A DNA stretch of 6,719 nucleotides from Bacteroidota bacterium (lineage in GTDB: Bacteria; Bacteroidota; Rhodothermia; Rhodothermales; UBA10348): assembly GCA_027620595.1 (NCBI GenBank), contig JAQCDI010000146.1:1-6719 (forward strand), read 5' to 3'. Positions 1 to 6,249 of this stretch are shown piece by piece; position 1 is the first letter of the stretch; every line of letters starts with the position of its first letter. A program made the translations under genes and the position numbers. Under the pieces are notes generated by a model. It worked only from the letters and a program-made list of their open reading frames with translations, ran no database searches and was not told the DNA's origin.

Positions 1-567
1 CACCTTGGTCTGCCAGAGGAAATGAAGCACCACGAGGGCTGCACCGGGATAGATGAGCTTGTGGAGTCGATTCCATTGCTTGCCACCCATCCGCCGGATC
101 CATCCGGTGGTGCTGGTTACCGCCAACGGGATGAGCAGCACCCAAGCCAGGAAGCCCACCAGGATCCAGTTGCGCTCCAGCACATCCTCGGCAATCGGCC
201 CCAGCTGCATGCGCTGGTCGAAGACGAAGTAACTGAAGACATGCAGGGATGCATAGAAGAACGCAAACAGCCCCAGTAGCCGCCGCAGCCGAATAACCGG
301 ATTGAACTGTGTCAGGCGGCGCACAGGAGTGATGGCCAGCGTAAGACACAGGAAGATCAAGGCGGCCGTGCCCGTCCAGTGCTGGATCAACTCCACCGGA
401 TCATCGACAAAATCCCCGCCCGTGTATTGGCCCAGCAGGAAAATCCGATCGGCAAGGATTCCGACGGGCGCCAGCGACAGGAGCCATACCAGCACCTTGA
501 CGGCCGGGATCCTGTCCTTCCTGCGGGCGGCAGGCGACGGGGCTGAAGGCGGCAAGGTGACAGCCAT
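1..567 (-). CDS. msrQ: MsrQ heme-binding membrane subunit of the MsrPQ methionine sulfoxide reductase (3' end beyond window)
   Basis: MsrQ (formerly YedZ) is the inner-membrane b-type heme protein that passes electrons from the quinone pool or cytoplasmic flavin reductase to periplasmic MsrP. The visible 189 residues open with a basic cytoplasmic tail (about 1-20). Hydrophobic segments follow at about 24-45, 63-81, 98-117, 134-152 and 173 onward. Histidines H63, H109, H169 and H182 sit in the expected contexts (IQHWTG, YASLHVFSY, WNRLHKLIY, VVLHFLW) for the ferric-reductase-like family and include the probable heme ligands. The reading frame is open to base 1, so the last segment and stop are outside the window. 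The start ATG (567-565) shares its A with the msrP stop in a TGATG arrangement, which suggests translational coupling. Identification is from recognised family motifs and from the msrP neighbour. Confidence 0.95.
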   Translation of the reverse strand, partial: MAVTLPPSAPSPAARRKDRIPAVKVLVWLLSLAPVGILADRIFLLGQYTGGDFVDDPVELIQHWTGTAALIFLCLTLAITPVRRLTQFNPVIRLRRLLGLFAFFYASLHVFSYFVFDQRMQLGPIAEDVLERNWILVGFLAWVLLIPLAVTSTTGWIRRMGGKQWNRLHKLIYPGAALVVLHFLWQTKV

Positions 568-1487
568 CAATAGTACCGGGCCAGGTCCATGCCCTCGTAG
601 AGGGAGGCCACTTCCTCATAGCCGTTGAACATCAACGTGTCCCGGCGGAAGAATTCGCCCAGACGCCGCTCGGTGGCCTGGCTCCAGCGCGGGTGATCCA
701 CCGTGGGATTCACGTTGGCGTAGAAGCCGTATTCATGCGGGATGGCCTCGTTCCAGGTCGTCCGCGGCTGCCGCTTGGTGAAGCGGATGCGCACAATCGA
801 CTTGGCTCCCTTGAACCCGTATTTCCAGGGCACGATCAGACGGATGGGCGCACCGTTCTGCGGCGGCAGGGTCTTGCCGTAGACACCCGTCACCATGATC
901 GTGAGCGGATGCATGGCCTCGTCCATGCGCAGCGCCTCCACATAGGGCCACGGCAGGACCGGACTGTTCTGGCCGGGCATCTGTTTGCGGTCCAGCAACG
1001 TCGTGAATTCGACATACTCCGCATCCGGGGTCGGCCCCAGACGCTCGATCAGATCCTTGAGCGGGAAGCCGTTCCAGGGCACTACCATGCTCCACCCTTC
1101 CACACACCGCATCCGGTAGGTGCGCTCCTCCACCGTCAGACCGTCCACCAGTTCGCGGAACGAGTACGTGCGGGGCTCGGACACCTCGCCCTCCACGCTG
1201 ATCTGCCACGGATCGGTCTTGAACCCCTGGGCATTCTTCTTCGGATCGGATTTGCCCGTCCCGAACTCGTAGAAATTGTTGTATCCCGTCACCGTTTCCC
1301 ACGGCGTCGGATCGTCGTCAGACACGCCCACGACACGCGGTTGGTTGCGCTCGTACGCCCAGGCTCCGCCGGCCACGAGGGCACCGCCGATACCAGCCGC
1401 GGAGGCGCGCTTGATGAAGGCCCGCCTGTTCAGGAACAGGGATTCGGGGGTGACTTCCGAAGGATGGGGGTGCGAATTCGAAGGCAT
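567..1487 (-). CDS. msrP: MsrP periplasmic molybdopterin-dependent protein-methionine-sulfoxide reductase, catalytic subunit
   Basis: MsrP (YedY) reduces methionine sulfoxide in oxidatively damaged periplasmic proteins, using Mo-molybdopterin and electrons from MsrQ. The 306-residue product is close to usual family length, without truncation. A twin-arginine signal lies near the N-terminus (NRRAFIK, R21-R22) followed by an Ala/Gly-rich hydrophobic stretch (about 28-44), so folded, cofactor-loaded export by Tat is expected. The oxidoreductase molybdopterin-binding fold spans about 92-240. Cys128 in the motif MRCVEGWSM is the expected Mo-coordinating cysteine. Other family landmarks are VVPWNGFPL (135-143), the [21 protein letters not shown] run (207-227) and the [10 protein letters not shown] motif (252-261). 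The start was chosen because the pre-RR segment with [10 protein letters not shown] is typical of MsrP. No Shine-Dalgarno sequence precedes it. It is followed directly by msrQ. Confidence 0.97.
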   Translation of the reverse strand: MPSNSHPHPSEVTPESLFLNRRAFIKRASAAGIGGALVAGGAWAYERNQPRVVGVSDDDPTPWETVTGYNNFYEFGTGKSDPKKNAQGFKTDPWQISVEGEVSEPRTYSFRELVDGLTVEERTYRMRCVEGWSMVVPWNGFPLKDLIERLGPTPDAEYVEFTTLLDRKQMPGQNSPVLPWPYVEALRMDEAMHPLTIMVTGVYGKTLPPQNGAPIRLIVPWKYGFKGAKSIVRIRFTKRQPRTTWNEAIPHEYGFYANVNPTVDHPRWSQATERRLGEFFRRDTLMFNGYEEVASLYEGMDLARYY

Positions 1488-1649
1488 GGGATCGGCAGAG
1501 TGGAAATCGGCGGATTGACGCGTTGGCTGACAGACCTACGCCTGCTTCGTCGAACGGCTCCCCGGAGCATTACACCCTCGGCCCCCAAACGTGACATTCC
1601 GGGGTCCATCGGCCTGAGGATACGGGCGAACCGTGGCCATCGGGCCGTT
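1488..1649 (-). promoter_or_regulatory. Intergenic region upstream of msrPQ with candidate promoter elements
   Basis: This 162-nt gap separates the chimeric adaptor ORF from msrP. On the minus strand a sigma70-like pair is visible: ATGTCA at 1597-1592 and TGTAAT at 1574-1569, with 17 nt between them (4/6 and 5/6 matches). An alternative is CACGTTTG at 1593-1586, which resembles the Bacteroidota -7 element TAnnTTTG, but no convincing -33 partner was found. Upstream of these lie two similar short direct repeats (1606-1614 and 1637-1646). Either promoter would give a leader of roughly 70-90 nt before msrP. No T-tract terminator hairpin for the preceding gene was found. Promoter calls by eye in GC-rich DNA are weak. 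Confidence 0.3.
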
Positions 1650-2360
1650 TTACCGGGCCACGAGCACACCATTCTCCATGCCGGCACCCGGATAGCGGAT
1701 CACCTCATGGCCTTCGACCAGGCCTGAAATGACTTCCACCATCTCGGAGGAGCGCGCTCCCAGGCCGACAGGCCGCTTTTCCAGTCGATCATCCACCACG
1801 GCGAACACGGTCCAGGCCCCCTCATCCCGGAATACGGACGAAACCGGTACCGTGAGGACACCTGCCGTGGCATGCACCACGATGGCCGTCTCCACCCGGA
1901 AGCCGTCTCCCAACCCTGCCACCGAACCCGGAAGCTCGATGACCACATTGACGCGCTGCTCCTCCACGCCCAACGCCGATCGCTTCGTGAAGGCCGACGG
2001 CTCCACGTAGCGGACACGTCCCTGGATGGAATCGGCTCCCTCCCAACCCGCAAAATGCACCCGCTGTCCCGGCCGGATCGTGAGTGCATCCTCGCTCAGG
2101 GCGTCCACCACCACATCCATCCGGTCCAGGCTGCCGATGACCATGATCGGTTCGCCCGTCCCGACCATGCGGCCGCTGCGCTCGGGCAGGAAAAGAATGG
2201 TCCCGGCCGATTCGCTGCGGACCGTGATGCCTCCGGCAGACCGCTGCGCATCATCCGTCAAGGACAGGGCTTCGGCGCTACGCACCTCGGCGGCAATCGA
2301 CAGCACCTGGCCTCGATGATGCCAAAGATCCCGGGAGAGCTTGGTACGCAACGTTTTCAT
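1650..2360 (-). CDS. Chimeric ORF: FtsX-type permease N-terminus fused in frame to the C-terminal half of a HlyD-family periplasmic adaptor (probable deletion remnant)
   Basis: The 236-residue ORF begins 2 nt after the ATPase stop. Residues 1-23 (MKTLRTKLSRDLWHHRGQVL, then SIA) match what opens MacB/FtsX-type permeases: a basic amphipathic stretch leading to the first membrane helix. That helix never arrives. From about residue 24 (AEVRSAEAL) the protein becomes a membrane-fusion adaptor: the tail of the coiled-coil hairpin (24-42), the second lipoyl half (GGITVRSESAGTI, 43-55), the beta-barrel (about 80-165, with PSAFTKRSALGVEEQRVNVV at 121-140), and the membrane-proximal domain (about 166-236). 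A full adaptor is usually 350-400 residues, so the N-terminal membrane anchor, first lipoyl half and most of the hairpin are missing. No signal peptide is visible, so correct periplasmic delivery is unlikely. The alternative is an assembly join. Domain identity is fairly secure; the deletion is inference. Confidence 0.8.
   Translation of the reverse strand: MKTLRTKLSRDLWHHRGQVLSIAAEVRSAEALSLTDDAQRSAGGITVRSESAGTILFLPERSGRMVGTGEPIMVIGSLDRMDVVVDALSEDALTIRPGQRVHFAGWEGADSIQGRVRYVEPSAFTKRSALGVEEQRVNVVIELPGSVAGLGDGFRVETAIVVHATAGVLTVPVSSVFRDEGAWTVFAVVDDRLEKRPVGLGARSSEMVEVISGLVEGHEVIRYPGAGMENGVLVAR
2280..2302 (-). other. Inferred junction of the permease/adaptor fusion
   Basis: The change of protein family falls between codons for residues 21-27 (SIA|AEVR). 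The last permease-like codons are at 2300-2292 and the adaptor-like reading starts at about 2291. Two consecutive GCC codons at the join (2294-2289) would allow a short microhomology of a few bases. No long direct repeat is visible at the surviving join. The frame is kept across it. Confidence 0.6.
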
Positions 2361-2362
2361 GC

Positions 2363-3082
2363 CTACCACTCGATTTCGTCGATACCCAGACGATCGCGGT
2401 TCCTCGAATCCTCCGTGATCCTGCCGCTGCCCATGCGCACCACCCGATCGCCCATCCACGCAATGGCGGCGTTGTGGGTGATGACCGCTACCGCCGTCTT
2501 CAGTTCGGTGTTGACCCGTTCGAGGGCCCGGAGCACGATCCGTCCCGTTTCCAGGTCCAGGGCGCCGGTCGGTTCGTCACACAGCAGCACCTGGGGGCGC
2601 TTGGCCACGGCACGGGCAATGGCCACCCGCTGCTGTTCGCCTCCGGAGAGTTGCGCTGGAAAGTGGTCCAACCGGTTGCCCAGATCCACCAGGGCCAGGG
2701 CTTCTTCGGGCGACATCGGATCCGCCGCGATCTCCGTGACCAGGGCCACATTCTCGCGGGCCGTGAGCGAGGGAATCAGATTGTAGAACTGGAAGACGAA
2801 TCCGACGTGGTGTCGTCGATACGCCGTCAATTCGGCCTCATCGGCCTGATCGAGCCGCTGATCCCGGTACCAGACCTCCCCGGACGTCGGGGTATCCAGT
2901 CCACCCAGGATATTGAGGAGCGTGCTCTTGCCGCTGCCGGACGCACCAAGGAGGACCAGCAATTCGCCCTCGAACAGGTCGAAATCCACGTCCTTCAGGG
3001 CCTCGACCTGGACTTCGCCCATGTCGTAGACCTTGGAAAGGTGGCGGGCCCTGAAGATGCGGACAGGTTCCATGAAAGACAT
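2363..3082 (-). CDS. LolD/MacB-type ABC transporter ATP-binding protein
   Basis: This is the cytoplasmic ATPase of an FtsX-permease-type ABC system (MacB/LolCDE-like), which normally drives export or envelope mechanotransmission. All nucleotide-binding motifs are intact in the 239 residues: Walker [10 protein letters not shown] (46-54), Q-loop Gln98 (FVFQFYN), signature LSGGEQ (145-150), Walker B VLLCDE (165-170), D-loop ALDLETG (174-180) and switch His203 (ITHN). Length is typical of the family. The start at 3082 was chosen because homologous ATPases begin shortly before the RARHLSKVY strand. An upstream in-frame ATG at 3142 would add 20 residues and has a G-rich GGAGG too close to it; an internal ATG at 3073 is also possible. 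The stop is 2 nt before the chimeric ORF, so they form one operon. Its permease partner appears to be lost, leaving substrate and function undetermined. Confidence 0.93.
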   Translation of the reverse strand: MSFMEPVRIFRARHLSKVYDMGEVQVEALKDVDFDLFEGELLVLLGASGSGKSTLLNILGGLDTPTSGEVWYRDQRLDQADEAELTAYRRHHVGFVFQFYNLIPSLTARENVALVTEIAADPMSPEEALALVDLGNRLDHFPAQLSGGEQQRVAIARAVAKRPQVLLCDEPTGALDLETGRIVLRALERVNTELKTAVAVITHNAAIAWMGDRVVRMGSGRITEDSRNRDRLGIDEIEW

Positions 3083-3096
3083 ATCGATCGCTTCTT

Positions 3097-3104
3097 CAAG
3101 GGTA
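3097..3104 (-). promoter_or_regulatory. Candidate Bacteroidota-type -7 element for the ABC ATPase gene
   Basis: Minus-strand TACCCTTG matches TAnnTTTG at five of six fixed positions and lies 14 nt before the ATG at 3082, which would give a very short leader. No clear -33 TTG was found at the expected distance. If real, it favours the start at 3082 over that at 3142. Confidence 0.22.
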
Positions 3105-3152
3105 CGGAAAGCGCGCTTCACTTGTTGTCGGGTATTCCCCATCCCCTCCCCG

Positions 3153-3160
3153 TATCTTGG
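3153..3160 (+). promoter_or_regulatory. Candidate Bacteroidota-type -7 element for the dehydrogenase operon
   Basis: TATCTTGG matches TAnnTTTG at five of six fixed positions and ends 31 nt before the ATG at 3192, a sensible leader length. TTG triplets at 3122-3127 are the only -33 candidates, but their spacing (25 nt or more) is longer than usual. The element would fall inside the longer alternative reading of the divergent ATPase gene's upstream region. Confidence 0.35.
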
Positions 3161-3178
3161 GCGCTCTGATCCGATCCT

Positions 3179-3191
3179 CAACGCTCCTTCC
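3179..3191 (+). promoter_or_regulatory. Pyrimidine-rich start-codon leader, copy 1
   Basis: CAACGCTCCTTCC directly abuts the ATG of the dehydrogenase. Almost the same sequence abuts the cyclophilin ATG at 5575. It contains no purine-rich Shine-Dalgarno core, so initiation here probably relies on something other than anti-SD pairing. Confidence 0.4.
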
Positions 3192-4772
3192 ATGACCTTC
3201 CACGGCACTTCCCTCATCGGTTTCTCCCACGGACGCGAAAGCGCCTCTCCTTTCCACGCCATGAATCCGGCCACGGGCGAACCGTTGCCCGGCGCGTTCC
3301 ATCCCGCATCGGCCGAAGAAGTGGCCCGGGCGGCCGGACTGGCTGCCGCTGCCTTTCCCGCGTATTCGGCCACGTCGCCTTCGGCGCGCGCGGCCTTCCT
3401 GCGCGCCATCGCCGATGAACTGGAAGCCGTACGACCCGACATCGTGGCCCGCATGCCCCTGGAAACGGCCCTTCCGGAAGGCCGCGCGAACGGCGAGCTC
3501 GGGCGCACGATCGGGCAGCTGAGGATGTTTGCCGACCTCGTGGCCGAGGGGTCGTGGGTGGATGCCCGCATCGAAACGGCCATGCCCGATCGTGCGCCCG
3601 TCCCGAAACCGGACCTCCGCTACCTGCGCGTCGCCCTGGGACCGATGGCTGTCTTCGGTGCCTCCAACTTCCCCCTGGCTTTCTCCGTGGCCGGAGGCGA
3701 CACCGCTTCGGCCCTTGCGGCCGGATGCCCGGTCGTGGCCGTGGGGCATTACGCACACCCTGGAACGAGCGAAATCGTGGCCGAGGCCATCCAGCGTGCG
3801 GTCCGCAGCGCCAACCTGCCCGAAGGCACCTTTTCCTTGCTGCAGGGCACCGGACAGGCCGTCGGGATCCCGCTCGTGGACCATCCGGCCATCAAGGCGG
3901 TCGGGTTCACGGGTTCGCGCTTCGGGGGCCTGGCCATTGCCCAGCGCGCCGCTGCCCGCAAAGAGCCGATTCCGGTCTACGCCGAAATGAGCTCAATCAA
4001 CCCCATCGTGATCCGCGCCCACGCCCTGGCCAATCGGCGCGACGCGCTTGTGGCAGGACTGGCCGGATCGGTCAGCCTCGGCGTCGGGCAATTCTGCACC
4101 AATCCCGGGCTCGTGTTGTTGCCCTCGGGCGCCGATGCGGAGGCCTTCATTGCCGCGTTTGCCTCCGCCATGGACGCTTCCAAGGGCGGCACGGCCCTGC
4201 ACGCCGGCATCGCCAAGGCCTATCAGGACGCCACCGCGGCCCGCGCCGCCCACGCCGAGGTCGAGACGCTCGCGGCTACGGACAACGACCCCGCGTCCAA
4301 CCGGGTAAACCCCTGGGTCTTCCGGACCACAGCGGCCGCGCTGCTTTCCGACGACTCCCTGACAGGTGAAGCCTTCGGCCCGTCCACCACCCTGGTGACG
4401 TATGCCGACGACGATGAGCTGCAGCGTGTCCTGGGTGCCCTCGAGGGACAGCTGACCATGACGCTGCAGGCGGATGCTGCGGATCATCCCGTATCGCCCG
4501 GTGTGCTGCGCGCCATGCAGGACCGTTGCGGCCGGATGATCGTCAACGGCTTCCCCACCGGCGTGGAGGTGTGCGCGGCCATGGTCCATGGCGGCCCGTT
4601 CCCGGCCACGTCCGACGTCCGGAGCACGTCCGTGGGCACAGCGGCCATCGAACGGTTCGCCCGTCCCTTCTGCTTCCAGGATGTGCCACAAGCCATGCTC
4701 CCCGAAGCCCTCCGGGACGGCAACCCGCTGGGCATCTGGCGGCTCGTCAACGGCACCCGCACGCGGGACTGA
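3192..4772 (+). CDS. 2,5-dioxovalerate (alpha-ketoglutaric semialdehyde) dehydrogenase, aldehyde dehydrogenase superfamily
   Basis: This enzyme oxidises 2,5-dioxopentanoate to 2-oxoglutarate with NAD(P)+, the last step of non-phosphorylative pentose, aldarate and hydroxyproline breakdown. The 526-residue length matches that ALDH subfamily. Landmarks are oxyanion Asn159 ([10 protein letters not shown]), the subfamily AHPGTSE motif (188-194), GFTGS (238-242), general base Glu265 (YAEMSSINP), nucleophile Cys302 (GQFCTNPG) and [10 protein letters not shown] (393-402), with [16 protein letters not shown] at 460-475. Valine occupies position 184, where homologues carry the lysine that contacts the cofactor ribose. 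The start ATG was chosen because the NPATGE strand follows at the normal distance; further upstream extension is uncharacteristic. It leads an apparent three-gene operon. No sugar-acid dehydratase, transporter or regulator is in the window to say which pathway it serves. Confidence 0.92.
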   Translation: MTFHGTSLIGFSHGRESASPFHAMNPATGEPLPGAFHPASAEEVARAAGLAAAAFPAYSATSPSARAAFLRAIADELEAVRPDIVARMPLETALPEGRANGELGRTIGQLRMFADLVAEGSWVDARIETAMPDRAPVPKPDLRYLRVALGPMAVFGASNFPLAFSVAGGDTASALAAGCPVVAVGHYAHPGTSEIVAEAIQRAVRSANLPEGTFSLLQGTGQAVGIPLVDHPAIKAVGFTGSRFGGLAIAQRAAARKEPIPVYAEMSSINPIVIRAHALANRRDALVAGLAGSVSLGVGQFCTNPGLVLLPSGADAEAFIAAFASAMDASKGGTALHAGIAKAYQDATAARAAHAEVETLAATDNDPASNRVNPWVFRTTAAALLSDDSLTGEAFGPSTTLVTYADDDELQRVLGALEGQLTMTLQADAADHPVSPGVLRAMQDRCGRMIVNGFPTGVEVCAAMVHGGPFPATSDVRSTSVGTAAIERFARPFCFQDVPQAMLPEALRDGNPLGIWRLVNGTRTRD

Positions 4773-5552
4773 GTGGACGGATTCCTCGGCATCGACCTCT
4801 CTGCAGCCGAATGGCTGCTGTTCCTGGTGGCGGGCATCGGGACGGGGATCATCAACACCCTGGCCGGAAGCGGGTCCCTGATCACGCTGCCCATCTTCGT
4901 CTTCGTCTGTGGACTGCCGGCGCCGGTGGCCAACGGTACGAACCGGATCGGCGTGCTGCTGCAGAGCAGTGTGGGCCTGGCCACGTATCGTCGCAGGGGC
5001 GCCCTCGACCTGTCCGGATCGACGCCCATGCTCGTGGCCATCACGCTGGGCGCAGTGGCGGGCACCCTGGTGGCCGTGGACCTGAACGAGGAGGTCATGA
5101 ACACCGTGCTGGGCGCCCTGATGATCTTCATGCTCCTCGTGCTGCTGCTCAACCCGGCCCGATGGATCCACGAGGAGGCCATGGATGCGGCACGGACGCG
5201 GCATCCGTTGTCTGTGGCCGTGTACTTCCTGATCGGGGCCTATGGCGGATTCATCCAGGCCGGCGTGGGCATTTTCCTGCTGGCCGCCTTCGTCCTGATC
5301 TCGCGCTACACCCTGAAGAGCGGGAACGGCATCAAATTGCTCGTGGTGGTCCTTTTCACCGTGCCCAGCCTGGCCATTTTCTTCTGGTTCGATCAGGTCC
5401 ACATCGGATACGGATTGGCCATGGCCGTCTTCCAGGCGTTCGGTGCCTGGGTGGCGGTACGCTGGATCGTGCGCATTCCGAATGCCGATGTGTGGATCCA
5501 CCGGGTATTGATTGTGGCCGTTGCGGCCGCCGCCATTAAATTCCTGTTCTGA
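4773..5552 (+). CDS. TauE/SafE-family integral membrane permease (putative sulfite/organosulfonate or organic-anion exporter)
   Basis: Members of this family move small anions such as sulfite, sulfoacetate or other organic acids across the inner membrane; the substrate here cannot be read from sequence. The 259-residue protein is almost wholly hydrophobic, with about eight probable membrane segments (roughly 13-31, 34-54, 57-71, 85-103, 109-127, 146-178, 188-205, 210-234, 241-259). It has the two inverted-repeat hallmarks of the family: GIINTLAGSGSLITLP (25-40) with APVANGTNRIGVLLQ (50-64), and GAYGGFIQAGVGIFLL (155-170). The start is GTG, placed immediately after the dehydrogenase TGA with no gap (TGAGTG), implying translational coupling. 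No Shine-Dalgarno was seen. Its link to the dehydrogenase suggests, without proof, transport of a metabolite related to that pathway. Confidence 0.9.
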   Translation: MDGFLGIDLSAAEWLLFLVAGIGTGIINTLAGSGSLITLPIFVFVCGLPAPVANGTNRIGVLLQSSVGLATYRRRGALDLSGSTPMLVAITLGAVAGTLVAVDLNEEVMNTVLGALMIFMLLVLLLNPARWIHEEAMDAARTRHPLSVAVYFLIGAYGGFIQAGVGIFLLAAFVLISRYTLKSGNGIKLLVVVLFTVPSLAIFFWFDQVHIGYGLAMAVFQAFGAWVAVRWIVRIPNADVWIHRVLIVAVAAAAIKFLF

Positions 5553-5560
5553 CGCCCCAC

Positions 5561-5574
5561 CAACCGCTCCTTCC
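5561..5574 (+). promoter_or_regulatory. Pyrimidine-rich start-codon leader, copy 2
   Basis: CAACCGCTCCTTCC abuts the cyclophilin ATG and differs from the copy before the dehydrogenase gene only by one extra C. It decides the start at 5575 over the upstream in-frame ATG at 5512, which would lie inside the TauE/SafE gene. Confidence 0.4.
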
Positions 5575-6228
5575 ATGCACGCCTCCACGCGCTCCGTCCT
5601 CTTCGGCCTTTTCCTGACCGCCTCCATCCTCTGGGCCACCGGTTGTGGTTCGTCCGATCCCCTGCGCAGCCCATCGCTGGCCACCATGGCGCAGCCGGCT
5701 CCGGATTCCTTCGACGTCGAGATGGTCACCAGCGCCGGCACCATCCAGCTGCGCCTCTACCGCGACTGGTCTCCCAAGGGCGTGGACCGCGCCTTCTACC
5801 TCTTCCGCAACAACTACTACGAAGGCACCCGCTTCTACCGTGTCATCGACGGCTTCGTGGCCCAGTTCGGGGGCTCGGGAGAAGCCGACGTGGATTCGAT
5901 CTGGCGGTCCATGGCCATCCAGGATGAACCGGTACGGGCCAGCAACAAGCGGGGCACGATCTCCTTTGCGCGCGCCGGCCGCAATTCCCGCAACACCACG
6001 ATGTACATCAACCTCGTGGACAACACGCGCCTCGATTCGCTTGATGCCGGCGGCGTGGTGGGTTACCCGCCCATCGGACGCATCATCGGCGGCATGGCGG
6101 CCGTGGACAGCCTCAACGGCGAATACGGGGCCGCACCCATGCGGACGGACCTCACGGCCAACGTGCTGCGCGCTGAATATCCCCGGCTCGACTCCATTGC
6201 CGCCACCCGCGTGACGCGCATGTGGTGA
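5575..6228 (+). CDS. Cyclophilin-type peptidyl-prolyl cis-trans isomerase, probable lipoprotein
   Basis: Cyclophilins catalyse cis-trans isomerisation of proline peptide bonds and assist protein folding. The 217-residue protein starts with a short basic region, a hydrophobic stretch (8-20) and ATGC ending at Cys24. This is a plausible though not ideal lipobox, so a membrane-anchored periplasmic enzyme is expected. The cyclophilin fold runs from about 47 to 205. RFYRVIDGFVAQFGG (86-100) supplies Arg89 and Gln97, equivalent to catalytic Arg55 and Gln63 of human cyclophilin A. RGTISFARAG (126-135) and TTMYINLVDN (141-150) follow, then PPIGRIIGGMAAVDSL (165-180). In the MYINL segment Tyr replaces the usual Phe. 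The start at 5575 gives a clean leader peptide 22 nt after the permease stop, making it the third gene of the operon. The product family is clear; lipidation is inferred. Confidence 0.92.
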   Translation: MHASTRSVLFGLFLTASILWATGCGSSDPLRSPSLATMAQPAPDSFDVEMVTSAGTIQLRLYRDWSPKGVDRAFYLFRNNYYEGTRFYRVIDGFVAQFGGSGEADVDSIWRSMAIQDEPVRASNKRGTISFARAGRNSRNTTMYINLVDNTRLDSLDAGGVVGYPPIGRIIGGMAAVDSLNGEYGAAPMRTDLTANVLRAEYPRLDSIAATRVTRMW

Positions 6229-6249
6229 CGGGGCCCGCGTTCCCGGTCG

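Noticed and set aside
94..107. Perfect inverted repeat CCGGAT-CC-ATCCGG
   Set aside because: It lies inside msrQ coding sequence, has only a 2-nt centre and no partner copies; most likely a codon-driven coincidence.
1631..1652. GGCC-ATCG-GGCC followed by GTTTT, terminator-like on the plus strand
   Set aside because: The stem is only about 4 bp and the T-run is on the wrong strand for the genes here.
693..1727. Long plus-strand open frame opposite msrP
   Set aside because: It is antisense to a well-supported gene and its Arg/His-rich translation has no recognisable domain; a frame kept open by high GC.
3083..3583. Upstream extension of the ATPase frame beyond 3142
   Set aside because: It would overlap the start and body of the divergent dehydrogenase gene and encodes Ser/Ala/Arg-rich sequence unlike any ABC protein N-terminus.
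3993..5744. Long minus-strand open frame opposite the dehydrogenase and permease
   Set aside because: The translation is low-complexity (Gly, His, Gln, Arg rich) and spans three real plus-strand genes; a GC-rich shadow.
6229..6249. Possible bidirectional terminator between the convergent cyclophilin and MscS genes
   Set aside because: The 21 nt are GC-rich but do not form a good hairpin and there is no T-tract on either strand.
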